From IMG/VR virus record IMGVR_UViG_3300046314_000148, positions 1 to 64,000 of that record: 64,000 bases of DNA. The stretch is one strand, 5' to 3'. A program made the translations under genes and the position numbers. Below are positions 39,517 through 47,845 of the stretch, piece by piece; within the stretch, counting starts at the first letter, position 1; the number at the start of each line of letters is the position of its first letter. The DNA comes from a virus. Below the pieces are notes generated by a model that was given only the letters and a program-made list of their open reading frames with translations, made no database searches and was not told where the DNA came from.

Positions 39517-40290
39517 ATGAAAAAACTAATCATTGTACTATCAGCACTAGCACTATCAGCCACAGTTGTTCCAGCACAAGCAGAGACAAAATCTTTGGCA
39601 ATTATCGATTCCTACTTTGACAACGCAACTGTCTGCGTAGCCACAGCTGGATGCAACATCACACTGGCCTCTAAGCCAGCACTAATTTCTAACCCAGCAA
39701 ACCATGGCAATGGAATGGTAGAGGTTGCAAAGCGACAGAATCCATCCCTGAGCATCGTTACAGTTCGCTCAGCTAACACTACGGCTAAGGCCACTAATGA
39801 GATGACTACTGGAGACTTTATCCGTGCACTTGATTGGGTGAACAACAATTCATCTAGCATTGGTGCCGTGTCAATCTCTAGGGCTTTTAATGGAAACAAG
39901 GCTTGCTCTCCTAATACAGCAGGAACAGTAGAGTTCGGTGGTGCCGTAAAGGCAGACCTAAAGATCAAGGAACTGATTGCATCACTATCTGCCAAGGGTA
40001 TCCCAGTCTTTGCTGCAACTGGAAACAAGTTTAACGGTCCAGTAGACTACCCAGCATGTTTGCCACAGACTAACTCAGTTGGAGTAGGATCTTTGAACAA
40101 GGTAGGGGCACCAGTGAGTGCATATTCATTTAATGCAGATACAGACTACTTTGCATCAGCATCAGTCTATTCATTTAAGTCACCATTGTTTGGACTGATT
40201 CCAAACACGACATCAGCAGGTAACGTTGCCGTTGCTGCAAAGTATCTTACAGGAACGCTTGACAACAAGTTTGTAAATGTGATACCATAG
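39517..40290 (+). CDS. Exported subtilisin-like (S8) serine protease
   Basis: A 257-residue protein from the ATG at 39517 (ribosome site AAGGG). It begins with a signal peptide (MKKLIIVLSALALSATVVPAQA). The subtilase triad can be traced: Asp in LAIIDSYFD, His in PANHGNGMVEVA, Ser in PNTTSAGNVAVAAKYL. The oxyanion region is FAATGNKFNGPVDYPA. It is small for the family and lacks a pro-domain. It would cut proteins outside the cell or in the wall. A promoter for the tRNA cluster lies in its last codons. Confidence 0.7.
   Translation: MKKLIIVLSALALSATVVPAQAETKSLAIIDSYFDNATVCVATAGCNITLASKPALISNPANHGNGMVEVAKRQNPSLSIVTVRSANTTAKATNEMTTGDFIRALDWVNNNSSSIGAVSISRAFNGNKACSPNTAGTVEFGGAVKADLKIKELIASLSAKGIPVFAATGNKFNGPVDYPACLPQTNSVGVGSLNKVGAPVSAYSFNADTDYFASASVYSFKSPLFGLIPNTTSAGNVAVAAKYLTGTLDNKFVNVIP
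40259..40288 (+). promoter_or_regulatory. Promoter for first tRNA cluster
   Basis: TTGACA at 40259-40264, 18 nt, TACCAT at 40283-40288 preceded by TGA. The predicted start is near 40295, 28 nt before the tRNA-Asn gene. A small GTCC/GGAC hairpin (40304-40319) lies in the leader. Confidence 0.55.
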
Positions 40291-40322
40291 TATCAAAGGA
40301 AGTCCATCCTTAAACGGACGAT

Positions 40323-40395
40323 TGGGACATAGCTCAGCTGGCAGAGCGTTCGACTGTTAATCGAAATGTCGCAGGTTCGATCCCTGCTGTCCCAG
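40323..40395 (+). tRNA. tRNA-Asn (GTT)
   Basis: Acceptor TGGGACA pairs with TGTCCCA (40388-40394). The anticodon stem TTCGA/TCGAA holds the loop CTGTTAA. The T-loop is GGTTCGATCC. The discriminator base is G and CCA is not encoded. Confidence 0.93.
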
Positions 40396-40445
40396 CTAAT
40401 GGTTCCACTTGCACCACTCCTGGGTATGGGATAAAAGCAAGTAAT

Positions 40446-40516
40446 GCGGACGTTGCATAATGGTAGTGCCTCATCCTTCCAAGTTGAAGGTGCCAGTTCG
40501 ATTCTGGTCGTCCGCT
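40446..40516 (+). tRNA. tRNA-Gly (TCC)
   Basis: Acceptor GCGGACG pairs with CGTCCGC. The loop CTTCCAA gives anticodon TCC; the anticodon stem TCATC/GTTGA has one T-T mismatch. CCA is not encoded. The 50-nt spacer before it can form an ACTTGC/GCAAGT hairpin. Confidence 0.85.
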
Positions 40517-40680
40517 CTATAGGCTAATCACCTATACGCATGAGGAAGTCGTTAAATTTCTCGGTTCTAAGTGACTTTATACTTAGCGTGTAGGTAATCT
40601 CACGATATAGGTTCGGGGCTGGTCACCTGTCTTATGGAACGACTCAGGGATATAGATCTGATTAATCTGATATCCCCCCT
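40517..40680 (+). other. Structured spacer between tRNA genes
   Basis: A 164-nt stretch with no ORF of note. It can form CTATAGG/CCTATA-type, CTAAGT/ACTTAG (about 40565-40585) and GGGATAT...ATATCCC (about 40649-40678) hairpins. No T-loop or acceptor for another tRNA is seen. It may hold RNA-processing sites or a decayed tRNA. Confidence 0.4.
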
Positions 40681-40757
40681 GGCTTCATAGCTCAATTGGT
40701 TAGAGCACCGCCCTGTCACGGCGGAGGTTGACGGTTCAAGTCCGTTTGGAGTCGCCA
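40681..40757 (+). tRNA. tRNA-Asp (GTC), CCA encoded
   Basis: Acceptor GGCTTCA pairs with TGGAGTC with two G-U pairs. The perfect anticodon stem CCGCC/GGCGG holds CTGTCAC. Discriminator G54 is followed by encoded CCA (40755-40757), unlike most tRNAs here. Confidence 0.92.
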
Positions 40758-40928
40758 TCAGAGTTTGCTACTCTGGGAAGGCTGATAGACCTTTTAAAAC
40801 GTCTATCCGTATATCTGGAGATCGTTAAGTATCAGGTGTCGCCACTACGGACCTTTGTAGAGGCAGTTGTTAGTGCTGGTCTCACTAACCAGCGGACAGA
40901 GGAAGTCGCTTTCCTTGTGTCCGCACAT
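40758..40928 (+). other. Structured spacer between tRNA genes
   Basis: A 171-nt spacer without a convincing gene. Hairpins: GCTGGT...ACCAGC (about 40875-40893) and a strong GCGGACA-GAGGAAG / CTTTCCT-TGTGTCCGC hairpin (40892-40924) right before the tRNA-Thr gene. The latter looks like an RNase III-type processing site. Confidence 0.4.
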
Positions 40929-41004
40929 GCCGCCTTAGCTCATCTGGTAGAGCGACGCACTTGTAATGCGTAGGTGGTCGGTTCGAGTCCGACAGGTGGC
41001 TCCA
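40929..41004 (+). tRNA. tRNA-Thr (TGT), CCA encoded
   Basis: Acceptor GCCGCCT pairs with AGGTGGC. The anticodon stem ACGCA/TGCGT holds CTTGTAA. Discriminator T is followed by encoded CCA (41002-41004). Confidence 0.94.
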
Positions 41005-41023
41005 AGCATTAAGGAAGTGTGTC

Positions 41024-41869
41024 ATGAACCAAGCGGTATTCACGTCATTTGACGAAAACTACTCTGACTATGCATTGGTAATGGTCAAGACATTTTGTGA
41101 AAATTATCACGGAGACCCTATAGATCTTTATTGCCTAGTCCCAGAAGACATCCAGCAGCTGCAGCAGGAATACATTGAAAAGTGTGGGAACCCAAATAAT
41201 GTTGTCATTCGTTTCGTAACTCTAGAGAAGCAGAAGCAGATTCAGGATAGGTTCTCTGACGATGATGTGTCTATATCCTACATTACGCTACAATGCTTTC
41301 ATCGAATATTTATTGCAGACTCGTTTCCAGATCTAGATGTTGCTATCTATATAGATCCAGATACAATCATTCTTAGAGATGTTCAGTCGCTGATAGATTA
41401 TCCATTAGCCTCTGTCATAGCTGCAAGATCGGAGAGCATAGATGACCACAAGATTTCTGTAGTTGGTGTGGACGGCATTTACTTTAACAATGGGGTATAT
41501 AAGACAGACTTAAATTTCTGGAGGTCAGAGCAGTTGGCAGATAAAATGCTCGATAGGCTTACTACTCATGGGATAACCCTGTATCCAGAACAAGACCTAA
41601 TGAATATCTTCCTAGCAGGCCACGTAGCAGAGCTGCCAATCAACTTTAACTTTTCATCTTGGCTAAGCACTATTGGATTTTTTAGTCACACGGTACCAAA
41701 CCCAATGATTCTGCACTTTGCAGGACCAGACAAGCCATGGAAAAACCATAGCCTGGAAAAGAATTGGACAGCTATCTGGAGAAGCAAATACGAAGAAATT
41801 TTTGGGGATAAGGCAGAGCATATCAAGGACTTTGAAAATCTTTACACATACGACATGGGGGACAAGTAA
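41024..41869 (+). CDS. Glycosyltransferase family 8-like
   Basis: A 281-residue transferase. The start MNQAVFTSFDENYSDYALVMVKTF resembles GT8 enzymes. The metal/nucleotide-sugar motif is AIYIDPDTII (DxD, about residues 108-112), then GIYFNNGVYKTDLNFWR and the closing HFAGPDKPW motif. It would add a sugar from a nucleotide donor. AAGGAAG serves the ATG, 19 nt after the tRNA-Thr. It overlaps the next gene by 1 nt. A paralogue lies on the minus strand at 46140-46937. Confidence 0.85.
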   Translation: MNQAVFTSFDENYSDYALVMVKTFCENYHGDPIDLYCLVPEDIQQLQQEYIEKCGNPNNVVIRFVTLEKQKQIQDRFSDDDVSISYITLQCFHRIFIADSFPDLDVAIYIDPDTIILRDVQSLIDYPLASVIAARSESIDDHKISVVGVDGIYFNNGVYKTDLNFWRSEQLADKMLDRLTTHGITLYPEQDLMNIFLAGHVAELPINFNFSSWLSTIGFFSHTVPNPMILHFAGPDKPWKNHSLEKNWTAIWRSKYEEIFGDKAEHIKDFENLYTYDMGDK

Positions 41870-42549
41870 TGGATAAGCCAGACATAACCACTAAAGAGGT
41901 AGGAAACTTTGGTATATGGTACGACACTATTGATCCAAACTTTACAGAGATATCTAGGATGTCAAATATTCCCCACCACTGGTTATCTTTTCAGGAAGTC
42001 CTTGCAGGTCCATATTCCGAATCAGTAATTAAACCAATAAACAAATATGTTCAAAGACTGGTTCCTCCGCCAACCCTAGTCAGTATATCAGATGGCCAGA
42101 TACGCCTCCGCCAGGGTAACCATGCAGAATTTTTTCTTTTGGAAAGCAGTGACGGAACCTTCACCCATAGAGATAGACCATGGCAGAGACAATACTATAA
42201 CACTAGCCAGGACGGTATCGTAGCTCCAGACAATACCTTTGAGACAGCATTTAAGTTCTATGTTCCATGGATTTTAGATGAGAACGTTCATGTAAAGATA
42301 GAGCAGGTCGATGGAAGTCCATTTACAATCTTGCCTACGGAGTTTAACTACTACAAAGTTCCCGAGCAGATCCAAAACATAGAGCCAAAGTTTGTCACTT
42401 TTTTCTTTAATCGTGTTGGCACCCACATGGTGTCCGACACCTTTGGGAAGATACCAAGACAGTCCCCAATGTTTGACATGGTTTTTTCTGCAAATGGTAT
42501 ACTTATAGATAAAGTTAGGAATTTTTATGAAGAAGCAGAACGTAATTAA
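41869..42549 (+). CDS. Unknown protein related to next two genes
   Basis: A 226-residue soluble protein (MDKPDITTKEVGNFGIWYDT...). Its second half (FKFYVPWILDENVHVKIEQVDGSPF, FVTFFFNRVGTHMVSDTFGKIPRQSPMFDMVF) follows, loosely, the strand order of the two downstream proteins. This suggests a distant paralogue. No catalytic motif is recognised. Position between a GT8 enzyme and other glycan genes suggests a role in glycan or virion decoration. Confidence 0.6.
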   Translation: MDKPDITTKEVGNFGIWYDTIDPNFTEISRMSNIPHHWLSFQEVLAGPYSESVIKPINKYVQRLVPPPTLVSISDGQIRLRQGNHAEFFLLESSDGTFTHRDRPWQRQYYNTSQDGIVAPDNTFETAFKFYVPWILDENVHVKIEQVDGSPFTILPTEFNYYKVPEQIQNIEPKFVTFFFNRVGTHMVSDTFGKIPRQSPMFDMVFSANGILIDKVRNFYEEAERN

Positions 42550-43261
42550 GTTTTATCCACTAAACGATAAGACAGCAGAGTTTTCCCCAGAGCCTAAGCC
42601 AGGGTCTAGGGCCTTACCAGAGTGGTACAAGCAGCAGCCAGGAAGCGTAGATAATGGAGAGCTTCTTGCACAGTTCGGTCAGCCTGCCAGCACGGTAAAG
42701 AAGTGCTTGCCAATATTTGACGTTATCACAGCTGGATATATCATAGTTGCCCCACTAGACATCTACATTGACGCAACCGATCCAGATAAGCTTAGTTATC
42801 AGATTCCAGCTGCAATGACTTTGTTTAAGGGGGATATCTTTGCAACTCACGATAGAAAGCAGTATGCAAACATGCCTATGGAGTCTGACCTATACCACCA
42901 AGACTTGCTGAGGATAATGCCATTTTGGATTGCATCAACTCCCCCAGGATTTAGTGCTCTGTTCCTAGACCCACTACACAAGGACCCAACTCCGCTGACA
43001 GCACTGCCAGGACTAATCGACACCGATGGCTACCCATCAGATGGGCATCTATCGTTTAAGGTTCAGAAGGGATTCAAGGGCGTAATCAAGCAGGGCACAC
43101 CTCTAGTCCAGGTTATTCCATTTAGAAGAGAAGACTGGAAGATGGAAGTCGTCGATGCATCAGAGTCTGAGTCATTCCTAAAGAGGCACAGAATGAATCT
43201 TAGAAGCACTTTTAATAATGGTTACAAGAATAAGTTTAGATCTCCCAAGGAATATAAGTGA
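42527..43261 (+). CDS. Unknown protein, member of a paralogous pair (DUF6065-like?)
   Basis: A 244-residue protein. Motifs shared with the next product are PEWYKQQ (PEW[YF]), CLPIFDVITAGY, STPPGFSALFLDPL, LPGLIDTDG and GFKGVIKQGTPLVQVIPFRREDWKMEV. The pattern fits a family I recall as DUF6065, but the name is unchecked. The fold looks like a beta barrel or cupin; the [FY]-x-G-x-I-x2-G-T-P segment is like a closing strand. It overlaps its upstream neighbour by 23 nt and the downstream gene by 4 nt. Function unknown. Confidence 0.6.
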   Translation: MKKQNVIKFYPLNDKTAEFSPEPKPGSRALPEWYKQQPGSVDNGELLAQFGQPASTVKKCLPIFDVITAGYIIVAPLDIYIDATDPDKLSYQIPAAMTLFKGDIFATHDRKQYANMPMESDLYHQDLLRIMPFWIASTPPGFSALFLDPLHKDPTPLTALPGLIDTDGYPSDGHLSFKVQKGFKGVIKQGTPLVQVIPFRREDWKMEVVDASESESFLKRHRMNLRSTFNNGYKNKFRSPKEYK

Positions 43262-44037
43262 GCAATGAGCCACTCAAAATTAAATTTATTCCTCCGCACC
43301 AGCAGAGAGAAGATGGTTCTGGACCCAACTTTCCACCAGAGCCAGCAGTAAGGCATGTCCCAGAATGGTATCGTGCTCTCGCAAGATTCGATAAATCTAA
43401 TAACGACATCACTCTTAATCCTAAAAACAACATAGGCACCGATGGTGCCCAGGTATCTACAAAGATGTGCATGCCATACTTTGATGCCCTTACTGCAGGG
43501 TATAACTATTGCCTAGAGGATGACCTTTACGTCGATATGGATGAAGATGGCCACCCAATAATGTCCTGGGGTGGAGATGTTATGCTAGTGGATACTAGAC
43601 CAATCTTTGACGTACCTTTGCCAGATAACTGCCACCCAATACATTACGGTTGGAGAATGAACTGGTTCTACGAGACCCCACCAGGGTATTCTGTTCTTAT
43701 AACCCACCCGATGAATAGACATGATCTCCCGTTCTATACCCTATCTGGAATAGTGGAGTCTGACATTTGGGGGCTGCCAGTGTTTACGGCCTTTTTTCTT
43801 AAGAGAAATTTTCGTGGAATAATCCCAAAAGGAACTCCAATCTTTCAGATTATTCCGTTTAAGAGAGACAACTGGGAGCTAGAGGTTGATGATAGCCAAG
43901 AGGCTATTGACGAACACTGGTTCCGTGCAGAGAATAGACGGTCAATGCTTTATGGGTACTATAAGAAAATTGCCTGGAGAAAAAAGATTTTTGGAATTTT
44001 TGGGAAAAGGGAAAAAGAGGTAAACCACGATGACTAA
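43258..44037 (+). CDS. Unknown protein, second member of the pair
   Basis: A 259-residue protein from a GTG start overlapping the previous stop. It repeats the motifs VPEWYRALARF, CMPYFDALTAGYNYC, ETPPGYSVLITHP, FRGIIPKGTPIFQIIPFKRDNWELEV. A histidine-rich stretch (LPDNCHPIHYGWRMNWFY) could bind metal, but its partner positions are not proven. It overlaps the next gene by 8 nt. The pair arose by duplication, then diverged. Confidence 0.6.
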   Translation: MSNEPLKIKFIPPHQQREDGSGPNFPPEPAVRHVPEWYRALARFDKSNNDITLNPKNNIGTDGAQVSTKMCMPYFDALTAGYNYCLEDDLYVDMDEDGHPIMSWGGDVMLVDTRPIFDVPLPDNCHPIHYGWRMNWFYETPPGYSVLITHPMNRHDLPFYTLSGIVESDIWGLPVFTAFFLKRNFRGIIPKGTPIFQIIPFKRDNWELEVDDSQEAIDEHWFRAENRRSMLYGYYKKIAWRKKIFGIFGKREKEVNHDD

Positions 44038-44893
44038 TCTTCCTATAGCAATCATAGTCGTGGGCTATAAGGATAAGGGCATCCTAGATTTTGTAAAGCA
44101 CCTAAAGAGCGTTACTAGTTCTAAAAATATGGTGCTTGTCACCGATCAGCACCCACTAAAACACAAAGACGAGTTCTCGTCAGTAGATATGTGTAGCTAT
44201 GATCACGTTATCTGGGACTCAATAGATGGCCCAGCCAAGCATAGGTCAGAGAAGATATCTGATGCCGTATCATACGCAGATTATATCTGTATAGTTAGTC
44301 CAGACATATCCCTAAAGTATGGCTGGGACCTAGAATTGATCCATAAGATAGGCTCTGAACGCATAGTTCTATCTGGATCTGGAAGTATTTCTGTATCTAA
44401 CAAGGATATATTCTCGTTGTCACCCACATATACAGAATCTGAAGAATACAATACTACACAGTTTATAGATAGAAATTTCATATTTACAAAATCAGATGCA
44501 TTTTCAAAAATAGTCTTGCCAGACTTTCTTAAATATGACGGCGAGAATGAGTACCTGTCTCTAGCCATGCTATCAGCAGGATATGATATCGTCTCCGTAC
44601 CATCTGAAATCTATTCAGATTCACACATACGGTCCGTAGAGAATACCTACCATACCTTCTCGACAGAACACAACTACAACATCGTAGTGGATCTACTCAG
44701 CGGACTGGGGCTGACCGACTACGGAGTATCAGAAGAGGCACTATCAAAATTCTTAGACTTTCATGGCCTAGAGCTGGCTCCAGTTAAGAGGCTTCCTTAC
44801 TCGACAAATGATGTTATCTATGATCCATACAAGCTAAAGATGCATGGAGTCGATGCTCGCAGGTTCATTGCTGGCACAAAAGCAGTTTACTGA
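44030..44893 (+). CDS. GT2-like glycosyltransferase
   Basis: A 287-residue protein. The start LPIAIIVVGYKDKGILDFVKHLKSV is the usual nucleotide-binding strand of GT-A enzymes. ADYICIVSPDISLKYGWDLEL around residues 83-103 takes the place of the DxD region, with PDIS in place of DxD, followed by an ICDR-like segment (YLSLAMLSAGYDIVSVPSEIYSDSH) near 185. It probably transfers a sugar or glycan residue. A leaderless promoter for the next gene lies directly behind it. Confidence 0.6.
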   Translation: MTNLPIAIIVVGYKDKGILDFVKHLKSVTSSKNMVLVTDQHPLKHKDEFSSVDMCSYDHVIWDSIDGPAKHRSEKISDAVSYADYICIVSPDISLKYGWDLELIHKIGSERIVLSGSGSISVSNKDIFSLSPTYTESEEYNTTQFIDRNFIFTKSDAFSKIVLPDFLKYDGENEYLSLAMLSAGYDIVSVPSEIYSDSHIRSVENTYHTFSTEHNYNIVVDLLSGLGLTDYGVSEEALSKFLDFHGLELAPVKRLPYSTNDVIYDPYKLKMHGVDARRFIAGTKAVY

Positions 44894-44899
44894 TATAAT
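44891..44899 (+). promoter_or_regulatory. Extended -10 promoter, leaderless start for 44906
   Basis: TGA-TATAAT at 44891-44899, 6 nt (ATTATT), then ATG 44906. It sits in the last codons and stop of the previous gene. Confidence 0.7.
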
Positions 44900-44905
44900 A
44901 TTATT

Positions 44906-45505
44906 ATGCATAGAATAACCGTGATCGATAACTTTATTAGTCCAGAGGATGCAGCCATCCTAATGGAAGAGCAGGACAGGCCATCTGAGAGAAATCCCTA
45001 TCCAGAATATTATGCCAAAAGATTTGGTGGTACAGCCTTCCCTTATAATCAGCGTGTCATGGACATCCTGATAAAGTATGGACTGCTTTCAAACGATGTT
45101 CACAAAAAGGCTAATGGGTTTGTTAATCCAATATTTGTGTTTAAGAGCTTTGGCTCGGTATGGAAGCCAGTCAGCAAGGCTGGACTACACCTAGATGCCC
45201 AGGACCCAGAACCGTTTATTGAGTTCAGCACAATCATATACTTGAATAGCCCAGACGAATACGAGGGTGGGGTAATATATTTCCCAAACCAGGATTATGA
45301 ATATAAACCGAGACAATACTCTGCTGTTTTCTTTCCGTCAGCAGGCTCGGAATATATCCACGGAATAACATCAGTTACCAGTGGTACTAGAAGAACTGCT
45401 CTCTATATGCATACCAGTATCCCAGAGCATGCAGATCCAGATTTCCACTCGGCCGAGGAAACTGCAGTTTGGCAAGCTCAGACCCACCCAAACAACAAGA
45501 AGTAG
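44906..45505 (+). CDS. 2OG-Fe(II) oxygenase, prolyl hydroxylase type
   Basis: A 199-residue protein. The motif H-x-D is GLHLDAQDPE (about residues 93-97). The hydroxylase core follows: IYLNSPDEYEGGVIYFPNQDYEYKPRQYSAVFFPSAGSEYIHGI, with the distal His in YIHGI and the cosubstrate Arg in RRTALYMHT. This is the prolyl-4-hydroxylase-like fold common in phages. It would hydroxylate a protein or sugar substrate of unknown type. Confidence 0.8.
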   Translation: MHRITVIDNFISPEDAAILMEEQDRPSERNPYPEYYAKRFGGTAFPYNQRVMDILIKYGLLSNDVHKKANGFVNPIFVFKSFGSVWKPVSKAGLHLDAQDPEPFIEFSTIIYLNSPDEYEGGVIYFPNQDYEYKPRQYSAVFFPSAGSEYIHGITSVTSGTRRTALYMHTSIPEHADPDFHSAEETAVWQAQTHPNNKK

Positions 45506-45512
45506 CCTAGAT

Positions 45513-46157
45513 ATGAATCACGAAATTCTTGATCTTGGCTTGGTGTACTATCGTGAAGTAATAGATAGTCCACAAACAATAATTGATTTAATCGAAGATG
45601 TTGATAGGCGGTTTAGGGCCAGTGAGCACGGAGCCAACGACACCATTGTGGCAGACTGGAAGCCTTGGACATACGATCACCTATTCTTTAATTATCAAAA
45701 GTTTTTCCCAGAGGCAGAGAATGTTCCAGCAAACGACTACTATGCAAAAGAGATGATAGAGATTGCAAATGCTCTATACCCGTCCCTGAATAAGGCATTT
45801 GATCACTACTCAAAGGTTGTCTATCCCTTCGCAGGAAGAAGTGTTAAGGCTAGAGAGTACAGCATCCATCTACTAAAATATGGAGTCGGTGGCCATCTCC
45901 CAGCTCACTCCGATCAGGGTATAAGTACTAGAGTTCTATCCTCAGTCATGTATCTGAACGATGACTACGAGGGTGGAGAGATCGAGTTTATAAATTCTGG
46001 GGTAAGGATTAAGCCGCAGGCTGGTAGCGTAATATTTTTTCCATCAAACTTCTTATATGTTCACGAGGTACATCCAATAACTGATGGCTTTAGGTATTCG
46101 ATGCCGCATTGGTATCACAATAGAAAAGATTTTATTGCATCAGACGGTACCGAGTAA
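45513..46157 (+). CDS. 2OG-Fe(II) oxygenase, prolyl hydroxylase type
   Basis: A 214-residue protein; the ATG at 45513 is the first sensible start, 7 nt after the previous stop. The motif is LPAHSDQGISTR (H-x-D), then SVMYLNDDYEGGEIEF, KPQAGSVIFFPSNFLYVHEVHPIT (distal His) and FRYSMPHWYHN (Arg). It is a second copy of the same class as 44906, not closely similar. It overlaps the convergent GT8 gene by 18 nt. Confidence 0.8.
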   Translation: MNHEILDLGLVYYREVIDSPQTIIDLIEDVDRRFRASEHGANDTIVADWKPWTYDHLFFNYQKFFPEAENVPANDYYAKEMIEIANALYPSLNKAFDHYSKVVYPFAGRSVKAREYSIHLLKYGVGGHLPAHSDQGISTRVLSSVMYLNDDYEGGEIEFINSGVRIKPQAGSVIFFPSNFLYVHEVHPITDGFRYSMPHWYHNRKDFIASDGTE

Positions 46158-46937
46158 CATCGGTTTAAAGTCTTTATAGACACTTCTCCACAGATCCGCA
46201 TAGATAGAGGCTGACTCGTCAGCCCAAGGCTTCTGATAGCCAGCAAAATGAACAATCAATGGGTCATCATATTCCTTAGCCATTAGCTTATTATTTCCAA
46301 TTATCCAGTCAAAGAAGTTAAAAGAGAATGGAAGTGGAGATAGGTGCTTAGCCAGAATGGCGTTTAGAGAGTCTTGTTCTGCAAATTGAGTGTCTGGGTT
46401 ATGTGTGATCCACTCGACTAGCTTATCTTCTATGCTGTTAGATCTCCAAAACTCTAAATCAGCTATAAATACACCAGAGTTAAAGCACGGGACATCAGAA
46501 TTATTAAATAAACGCTTGCTGTTATTGACAGTCTCCATTACCGCAAAGAATGTACCAGACCCAGAATAATCAAGTAGTGGCGAAATATCTCTAAGTATAA
46601 TTGTATCTGGGTCTATGTATATTGCAAAATCATATTCTGGGAAAAGTGAACCAATGAATATTCTTTGATAAGCATTGGGTGTAACGTGCTGAACCCCTCT
46701 GGCATACCCATCTTTGTCTAGCTTCAGAAACTTCTCAGATATCATAAACTTAATGCGTAGATTACCCTGAGCCACAGACATTCTATAGTCATCTTCTAGA
46801 TCCATGATTGATTCTGGAACTAGGCAGACGACATCTAGTGGGGCATCCCCATGGTAGTTCATACCCAATGACTTGATGGCTACACGAGAATACCCCATGT
46901 AGTTGCTGTCGAATGAGGTAACTACTACTTTTTTCAT
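46140..46937 (-). CDS. Glycosyltransferase family 8-like
   Basis: A 265-residue transferase on the minus strand, paralogous to the 41024 gene: MKKVVVTSFDSNYMGYSRVAIKSL, IYIDPDTIILRDI (DxD), FNSGVFIADLEFWR and HFAGYQKPW. It is convergent with the hydroxylase gene and slightly overlaps its end. It has its own leaderless-type promoter. The two copies bracket the whole cassette. Confidence 0.85.
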   Translation of the reverse strand: MKKVVVTSFDSNYMGYSRVAIKSLGMNYHGDAPLDVVCLVPESIMDLEDDYRMSVAQGNLRIKFMISEKFLKLDKDGYARGVQHVTPNAYQRIFIGSLFPEYDFAIYIDPDTIILRDISPLLDYSGSGTFFAVMETVNNSKRLFNNSDVPCFNSGVFIADLEFWRSNSIEDKLVEWITHNPDTQFAEQDSLNAILAKHLSPLPFSFNFFDWIIGNNKLMAKEYDDPLIVHFAGYQKPWADESASIYADLWRSVYKDFKPMLLGTV

Positions 46938-46943
46938 ACATCT

Positions 46944-46952
46944 ATAATATCA
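46944..46952 (-). promoter_or_regulatory. Extended -10 promoter, leaderless start for GT8 gene
   Basis: On the minus strand: TGA-TATTAT (plus coordinates 46944-46952), 6 nt (AGATGT), then ATG ending at 46937. Confidence 0.6.
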
Positions 46953-46996
46953 TGGTATGGTTTTGGTAAAAATTACTTTACTATTACCCCCCATTC

Positions 46997-47005
46997 TGAT
47001 ATAAT
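46997..47005 (+). promoter_or_regulatory. Extended -10 promoter for endolysin operon
   Basis: TGA-TATAAT at 46997-47005, predicted start near 47012, followed by AGGAGG (47025-47030) and the ATG at 47036. A conventional leadered promoter. Confidence 0.7.
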
Positions 47006-47035
47006 TAAGCTAATATATAAAAGTAGGAGGCCACA

Positions 47036-47845
47036 ATGGCAAAAGCACAATTCCCAATAGACGGAAAGCTTGGAAAGGACTTTAAGGCAACTAGCCTTAT
47101 GGGTATGCGTATCCACCCAGTCACCAAGCAGAAGAAGCACCACAATGGTACCGACATCTGGTCACCACATGAGCCATGCTGGATCGAGGCACCTTACGAT
47201 GCAACAGTCCTAGAGGCAAAGAAGTCAACCTCCCCAGGCGGAGGGTTTGGAAACTATGTAATTCTTCTGCACAAGATTAATGGCAAGTTCTATACTACGC
47301 TTTATGCTCACATGCAGGATGGTTCGATAAAGGTTAAGAAGGGCCAGAAGATTACTGCTGGCACCCCACTTGGAAAGATGGGTACTACTGGCATGTCTAC
47401 TGGCAAGCACCTACACTGGGAGCTTCGTCTAGGCAAGGTCCACACTTGGGACGCAAACGGAAAGTTCTACATCGAGCCAATCGCATTCTTCAAGGCACTT
47501 ATTGCACAAGAGAAGATTATTGCAACCGCAGCAGACGTAGCAACAGATGACGATCCGATTGCAGAAGCACCAGAGCACAATGAAGCACAGGCAGCCAAGG
47601 TTGATGCAGTACTTGCAGAGAAGAAGGCAGTCGCAAAGCTTGTAAAGCCAGTCCTATCTGGTGAGCTAACCATTGGTTCAACTGGTGATGCTGTGAAGTA
47701 TCTTCAGGGCAAGCTTGGAGTTTCGGTAACTGGTGAATTTGATGAGGCAACTAAGCTTGCAGCAATTACATTCCAAAAGAAGCACAAGGAAATTACTAAG
47801 CCAGACGGCGTAGTGGGTCCACTATCTTGGAAGCTCTTGGGATAA
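47036..47845 (+). CDS. Endolysin: M23 peptidase with peptidoglycan-binding domain
   Basis: A 269-residue enzyme that cuts peptidoglycan cross-links. The M23 zinc motif is HHNGTDIW (about residues 35-42) and the second site is HLHWELR (about 125-131), with YAHM between. An acidic Ala/Glu linker (about 160-205) leads to a PG_binding_1 domain at about 211-269 (GSTGDAVKYLQGKLGVSVTGEFDEAT). No signal peptide, so release needs a holin; a holin-like gene lies at 51802. Alternative role: virion-associated lysin. Confidence 0.9.
   Translation: MAKAQFPIDGKLGKDFKATSLMGMRIHPVTKQKKHHNGTDIWSPHEPCWIEAPYDATVLEAKKSTSPGGGFGNYVILLHKINGKFYTTLYAHMQDGSIKVKKGQKITAGTPLGKMGTTGMSTGKHLHWELRLGKVHTWDANGKFYIEPIAFFKALIAQEKIIATAADVATDDDPIAEAPEHNEAQAAKVDAVLAEKKAVAKLVKPVLSGELTIGSTGDAVKYLQGKLGVSVTGEFDEATKLAAITFQKKHKEITKPDGVVGPLSWKLLG

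Noticed and set aside
40728-40973. 81-codon ORF across the tRNA-Asp/Thr genes
   Set aside because: It runs through two clear tRNA genes; it is an artefact.
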